DNA from: Salinicoccus sesuvii
GTDB lineage: Bacteria > Bacillota > Bacilli > Staphylococcales > Salinicoccaceae
Length of the DNA: 64,000 nt
Direction: 5' to 3'
NCBI RefSeq assembly: GCF_042648145.1
Contig: NZ_JBHRWV010000001.1
Span: 310,001-374,000, forward strand
The first letter of the stretch is position 1. Each line of letters begins with the position of its first letter. Below, piece by piece: positions 60,340-64,000 of the stretch. The translations under genes and the position numbers were made by a program. The notes beneath the pieces are model-generated. The model did no database searches. It had not been told where the DNA came from and was given only the letters and a program-made list of their open reading frames with translations.

Positions 60340-61503
60340 ATGACTTTAAAAGATCGAGTAATAGAAGATCATCTGGAACATATCGTCAACTTCAGAAGAA
60401 AGCTTCATAAAGAACCGGAATTGAGCTTCGAGGAATATCAGACGACAAAGCTTGTGGCAAATGGTTTGGAAGATACGAAGATTAAATTTTATGAGCTATC
60501 CGAAAACACCGGATTGATCGGGGTAATGGAGAAGGATCCCGGCCTCGAGTATATCGGCGTACGCGCAGATATGGACGCGCTACCGATCACTGAGGAGAAT
60601 GACTTGGATTTCAAGTCAGAGAATGAAGGCGTCATGCATGCCTGTGGACACGACATCCATACAAGTATAATTTACGGATTCGCGAAGGTGATCGACGAAT
60701 TATACGAAGATCTCCAGTGCAACCTAGTATTTATCTTCCAACCTGCAGAGGAGACTTTGGAAGGTGCGAAGTATATCAATGACGAACTGAAGCGTCTCGA
60801 AATTCCTGTAGATAAGATGGTCATGTTCCATACATGGCCGACACTCGAAGAGGGCCTTGTAGGTTACAGAGAAGAGGATATGATGGCAGGCTCAATCACC
60901 TTTGACGTCAAGCTGACTGCCAAGGGTGGCCACGCTGCCCACCCGGATACGACCGCCGACCCGATTTATCTGGCTTCAAACATCATTCAATTCATACAGG
61001 GTATTGCTTCCCGTTTCAACGATCCGGCGACACCAGTCGTTATCACAGTCGGTCAAATACATGCAGGAGAAAAGAACAACGTTATTCCTGATTCCCTTCA
61101 TTTTGGGGGAAGCATCCGAAGCTTTTCTGAAAAATCGATTGAGATGGCGAAGCATATGCTCGAAGAATATACGGACGATCTTGTGAAGATGTCGGACGCT
61201 GATTGCGAGATTGAATACAGCCGATATTGCCCGCCCGTCATCAACAATAAAGCACTTGTCCAAGACTTCATCAATAGTGGAGACGATGTAAAATTCCATG
61301 AACTCAAGGAGCCTTCCATGGGTTCTGAGGACTTTGCCTTCTACATGCAGGACTACGTCGGTGCAGCATTCCGAATCGGTACGCAGATTAAGGACGAAGA
61401 GAAAAGCACATACTCCCTTCACAGTCCAGAAGTCATCTTCTCTGAAAAGAGCATTGAAACCGCAATCCGGTCACTTGTGAACTTCACGACACAAAAACAA
61501 TAG
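60340..61503 (+). CDS. M20 family metal-dependent amidohydrolase
   Basis: Second M20D-type hydrolase of the window, 387 aa. Seen: RRKLHKEPELSFEEYQTTK, GVRADMDALPITEENDLDF, MHACGHDIHTS, FQPAEETLEGAKY, FHTWP and a C-terminal LHSPEV, so the metal and catalytic residues are in place. It probably deacylates an N-acyl amino acid or indole/benzoyl conjugate. It shares about the same motif order as the gene at 37, but the substrate pocket stretch differs. RBS TAGGAGAG is a little distant. It is followed by a terminator. Confidence 0.85.
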   Translation: MTLKDRVIEDHLEHIVNFRRKLHKEPELSFEEYQTTKLVANGLEDTKIKFYELSENTGLIGVMEKDPGLEYIGVRADMDALPITEENDLDFKSENEGVMHACGHDIHTSIIYGFAKVIDELYEDLQCNLVFIFQPAEETLEGAKYINDELKRLEIPVDKMVMFHTWPTLEEGLVGYREEDMMAGSITFDVKLTAKGGHAAHPDTTADPIYLASNIIQFIQGIASRFNDPATPVVITVGQIHAGEKNNVIPDSLHFGGSIRSFSEKSIEMAKHMLEEYTDDLVKMSDADCEIEYSRYCPPVINNKALVQDFINSGDDVKFHELKEPSMGSEDFAFYMQDYVGAAFRIGTQIKDEEKSTYSLHSPEVIFSEKSIETAIRSLVNFTTQKQ

Positions 61504-61506
61504 ACT

Positions 61507-61532
61507 AAAGGTCGGCGCTGCCGGCCTTTTTT
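61507..61532 (+). terminator. intrinsic terminator
   Basis: AAAGGTCGGC (61507-61516), loop GCT, GCCGGCCTTT (61520-61529, one G-T wobble), then T run. Confidence 0.88.
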
Positions 61533-61609
61533 GTTGGAAATCTACACCTTGCACTTATCGTCGGCATTATATATATTTGAATGAACAGACGATGAAAGTG
61601 GGAGGATCT

Positions 61610-62443
61610 TTGGTAACGATTGAAAAAGCATTGAACAATAATGTAGTGATCGGTACGGACGAATTCGAGGAAGTAGTACTGATCGGGCGCGGCATTGGAT
61701 TTGGCAGAAAGAGTGGCGACGTCCTAAATATTGAAGAGGCAGATAAAGTGTACAAGCTTGAAGGCCAGCAGGATACGAGTAGGTACCAGACACTTTTGAC
61801 CATGGCGGACGAACGACTTTTCCAATCTACACTCGAGGCCATCGAACTGATTGACGAAATGACGACCGAGAACATTAATAACAGGATACTTCTATCGTTG
61901 ACAGATCACCTGCTTTTTGCAATGAAGCGCCAGGAAGAAGGGATAGAGATCACCAATCCTTTCGTCAATGAAACAAAAGCGCTCTACCCAAAGGAATTCA
62001 GGATTGCTGAAGCTGTTGTTGAGATGTTCAACAGGAAATATGGCATCCATCTGCCAAAAGCAGAAGTGGGCTTTATTGCACTCCATGTGCACTCCTCCAT
62101 ATACAACCGTTCACTCCATGATATGAATGTCTTATCGGAGGTGGTCCATCAGGCAATCGTAATCATCGAATATGGTCTTGATACGACGATCGACCAGTCC
62201 TCCATCCAGTACGATCGATTTGTACGGCACATCAGCTTCTGCGTGCAACGGGTGATGAATGGGGAAAGTGTCCCTTCGCAAGAACAATTCGATTTGCTAT
62301 TGAAAGCGCAATATCCGGCATGCTATAATATAGCTGTAAAAATAATGAAGATGATACAGAATAAATTGCAGCGCAAGGTATATGACTCAGAAGTTGTTTA
62401 TCTTACCATGCACATACAGCATTTCAAACATTATTCTAAATAG
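61610..62443 (+). CDS. glcT: transcription antiterminator GlcT (BglG family)
   Basis: RNA-binding antiterminator of 277 aa: N-terminal CAT domain (about 1-60; IEKALNNNVVIG, EVVLIGRGIGFGRKSGD) and two PTS regulation domains (about 65-170 and 172-277) with His residues in LTDHLLFA, LHVHSSIYN, RHISFC and LTMHIQHF. Without glucose the PTS keeps it phosphorylated and inactive. With glucose it binds the RNA target downstream and lets ptsG be read. TTG 61610 follows GGGAGG by 4 bases and gives the expected N-terminus. ATG 61577 or 61592 would add residues without a ribosome site. Confidence 0.9.
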   Translation: MVTIEKALNNNVVIGTDEFEEVVLIGRGIGFGRKSGDVLNIEEADKVYKLEGQQDTSRYQTLLTMADERLFQSTLEAIELIDEMTTENINNRILLSLTDHLLFAMKRQEEGIEITNPFVNETKALYPKEFRIAEAVVEMFNRKYGIHLPKAEVGFIALHVHSSIYNRSLHDMNVLSEVVHQAIVIIEYGLDTTIDQSSIQYDRFVRHISFCVQRVMNGESVPSQEQFDLLLKAQYPACYNIAVKIMKMIQNKLQRKVYDSEVVYLTMHIQHFKHYSK

Positions 62444-62467
62444 ACGTGTTACCGAAAGGGCATGAGT
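62444..62467 (+). promoter_or_regulatory. RAT antiterminator site bound by GlcT
   Basis: The leader has ACGTGTTACCGAAAGGGCAT followed by GAGT, matching the ptsG/sac type ribonucleic antiterminator pattern (TGTTAC, small loop, GGCATGAG). Its 3' part GGGCATGAG is also the 5' arm of the next terminator, so the two folds exclude each other. Confidence 0.85.
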
Positions 62468-62516
62468 CTACAGGAATGGTTTATTTAACTATTCTCTGTA
62501 TTCTCATGCTCTTTTT
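62458..62516 (+). terminator. regulated terminator before ptsG
   Basis: GGGCATGAG (62458-62466) pairs with CTCATGCTC (62503-62511), with an inner ACAGGAATGGTT / AACTATTCTCTGT hairpin, followed by TTTTT. GlcT binding to the overlapping RAT prevents it from forming. Confidence 0.85.
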
Positions 62517-62559
62517 CTGTGTCTTCTTCATAAAAATCTTATTTCAGGAGGAAATCATT

Positions 62560-64000
62560 ATGTTCAAAAAGCTTTTTGGACAGCTACAGCGTATCGGTAA
62601 AGCACTGATGCTTCCAGTGGCGATTCTGCCAGCTGCCGGCCTGATGCTCGGTATTGGTGCGGCACTGCAGACTGATGCGATGGTTGATTGGCTGCCGTTT
62701 TTAGAGGCCGGTTGGATTGTGGCATTATCCGACATGCTTCAAGCAGCGGGCTCGGTCGTATTTGACAACTTGGCCTTACTATTCGCACTAGGCGTGGCAG
62801 TGGGTCTCGCTAAGGGTGACGGTGTTGCAGCGATTGCAGCATTCGTCGGTTACATGATCATGAACGTGACTATGGGTCAGATTGCAAGCGTCACGCCGGA
62901 AATGGCAGCAGATGACCCGGCCTTTGCGAGTGTTCTCGGCATTCCGACAATTCAGACGGGTGTATTCGGCGGTATCATCATCGGTATACTCGCAGCCTGG
63001 GCCTATAACAAGTTCTACAACATCAATCTTCCGGACTTCCTCGGGTTCTTTGCCGGGAAACGTTTCGTACCGATTGTAACAGCAGCTTTGGCATTCATCA
63101 TCGGTTTGGCAATGTTCATCGTTTGGCCGCCAATCCAGAATGCCATGAATGAAGTATCCCTATGGCTCATGGAAGAGAATACGGCAATCGGCGTATTTGC
63201 TTTCGGTATGATCAAGCGATTACTTATTCCATTTGGTCTACACCACATTTTCCACGCACCATTCTGGTTCGAATTCGGAACCTACACGAACGCAGCAGGG
63301 GAAATCGTGCGTGGAGATCTGAATATCTTCTTTGCACAACTGCGTGATGGGGTTGAGCTGACAGCAGGTAACTTCATGCAGGGTGAATTCCCGGTCATGA
63401 TGTTCGGTCTGCCGGCAGCAGCACTTGCGATGTATCATACAGCGCGCCCTGAACGTAAAAAATATGTTGCAGGTATCATGCTCTCAGCAGCATTGACAAG
63501 TTTCCTAACAGGTATCACAGAACCGCTTGAGTTCGCATTCCTGTTTGTTGCGCCAATTCTCTATGTTATACACGCAGTACTCGATGGGCTCAGTTTCCTC
63601 ATCCTCTACCTGCTTGATTTAAACCTGGGCTATACATTCTCAGGTGGCTTCATAGACTTCTTCCTGTTCGGCATTCTACAAAACCGTACAGAGTGGTGGT
63701 GGGTACTTGTTGTGGGTGCTGCATATGCAGTCATCTACTATGTTATCTTCCGCGTCCTCATCCAGGCACTCAATCTTAAAACACCAGGTAGAGAAGACGA
63801 GACATCAGAAACATCGGTTTCTACCGCACAAGAACTGCCATTCAATGTACTCGCTGCGATGGGTGGAGAAGAAAATATTAAGCATCTCGATGCATGTATT
63901 ACACGTCTGCGTGTAGAAGTGGCAGATACTACCGCTGTCGATGAGCCGAAACTAAAAGCACTTGGTGCCTCAGGTGTCATGAAAGTCGGCAACAATATGC
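62560..64000 (+). CDS. ptsG: PTS glucose-specific IIC-IIB component (5' part)
   Basis: Glucose phosphotransferase permease, partial because the window ends inside it (480 codons seen). The IIC domain (about 1-390) has LMLPVAILPAAGLMLGIG, LGIPTIQTGVFGG, LHHIFHAPFWFEFG and LTGITEPLEFAFLFVAP. A linker leads to the IIB domain with phosphorylation Cys446 in HLDACITRLRVEV. ATG 62560 follows CAGGAGGAAATC. Transcription is controlled by GlcT through the RAT and terminator just upstream. Whether a IIA domain follows cannot be seen. Confidence 0.95.
   Translation, partial: MFKKLFGQLQRIGKALMLPVAILPAAGLMLGIGAALQTDAMVDWLPFLEAGWIVALSDMLQAAGSVVFDNLALLFALGVAVGLAKGDGVAAIAAFVGYMIMNVTMGQIASVTPEMAADDPAFASVLGIPTIQTGVFGGIIIGILAAWAYNKFYNINLPDFLGFFAGKRFVPIVTAALAFIIGLAMFIVWPPIQNAMNEVSLWLMEENTAIGVFAFGMIKRLLIPFGLHHIFHAPFWFEFGTYTNAAGEIVRGDLNIFFAQLRDGVELTAGNFMQGEFPVMMFGLPAAALAMYHTARPERKKYVAGIMLSAALTSFLTGITEPLEFAFLFVAPILYVIHAVLDGLSFLILYLLDLNLGYTFSGGFIDFFLFGILQNRTEWWWVLVVGAAYAVIYYVIFRVLIQALNLKTPGREDETSETSVSTAQELPFNVLAAMGGEENIKHLDACITRLRVEVADTTAVDEPKLKALGASGVMKVGNNM

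Noticed and set aside
1..64000. CRISPR arrays, insertion sequences, phage attachment sites, tRNA and rRNA genes
   Set aside because: I saw no regularly spaced repeats, transposase or integrase genes, terminal repeats, or tRNA/rRNA-like segments while reading. Short tRNAs could be missed without a dedicated scan.

Overview
This window looks like a chromosomal segment of a low-to-moderate G+C Bacillota. The gene set and protein style point to Staphylococcaceae, perhaps a halotolerant genus such as Salinicoccus or Jeotgalicoccus. That is inference from LF-rich signal peptides, strong AGGAGG ribosome sites, S-box, CodY, cre and Fur type sites, acidic lipoproteins, Bce-type and GlcT/PtsG modules, and a lactate permease beside an Mqo/Lqo homologue. 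I saw no rRNA, tRNA, CRISPR array, insertion sequence or prophage.

Layout. 0-5.6 kb: an M20 amidohydrolase, an NhaC-family transporter behind a SAM-I riboswitch (so probably a methionine transporter), a cytosolic DsbA-like protein and a large LuxR-type sensor-regulator. 5.8-13.7 kb: a complete monoderm Tad/Flp pilus locus (pilin, prepilin peptidase, TadE, TadG-like, CpaB with an SH3 tail, TadZ, TadA, TadB, TadC). 13.7-18.6 kb: a Fur-controlled divergent pair, a ferredoxin-NADP-reductase-like flavoprotein and a siderophore ABC importer. 18.7-23.1 kb: a BceRS-BceAB peptide-antibiotic sensing and resistance module with a recognisable operator. 23.3-24.7 kb: a surface-anchored metalloprotease with an anthrax lethal-factor-like catalytic core. 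24.8-32.0 kb: an AEC carrier, RocB-like and PatA-like enzymes, an FAH/hydratase enzyme, IlvE and CstA.

32.2-36.3 kb is a lactate-use unit: a GntR/FCD regulator, a promoter carrying both a cre and a LutR-like operator, lactate permease and an Mqo/Lqo quinone oxidoreductase. 36.5-47.0 kb is the most interesting part: MmgE/PrpD, a VanR-like GntR regulator, a CitE-like lyase, a family III CoA-transferase, a MaoC hydratase, a two-subunit class I fumarase/mesaconase, an acyl-CoA dehydrogenase and a TAXI-TRAP transporter. Together these could take up a branched C5 dicarboxylate (itaconate, mesaconate, citramalate or methylsuccinate) and cleave it to acetyl-CoA plus pyruvate or propionyl-CoA plus glyoxylate. 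Two promoters carry the same palindrome between -35 and -10, and a CodY box and a cre site add global control. The segment reads more A+T-rich than its flanks. 47.1-51.0 kb holds a second organic-acid set: DASS carrier, tartrate/D-malate dehydrogenase and a DUF3100 membrane pair.

51.1-58.5 kb carries gltC divergent from gltBD (glutamate synthase). 58.6-61.5 kb has an MFS carrier, a YodB/QsrR-like redox regulator and a second M20 amidohydrolase. 61.6 kb to the end has the antiterminator GlcT, its RNA target and terminator, and ptsG, which is cut by the window edge.
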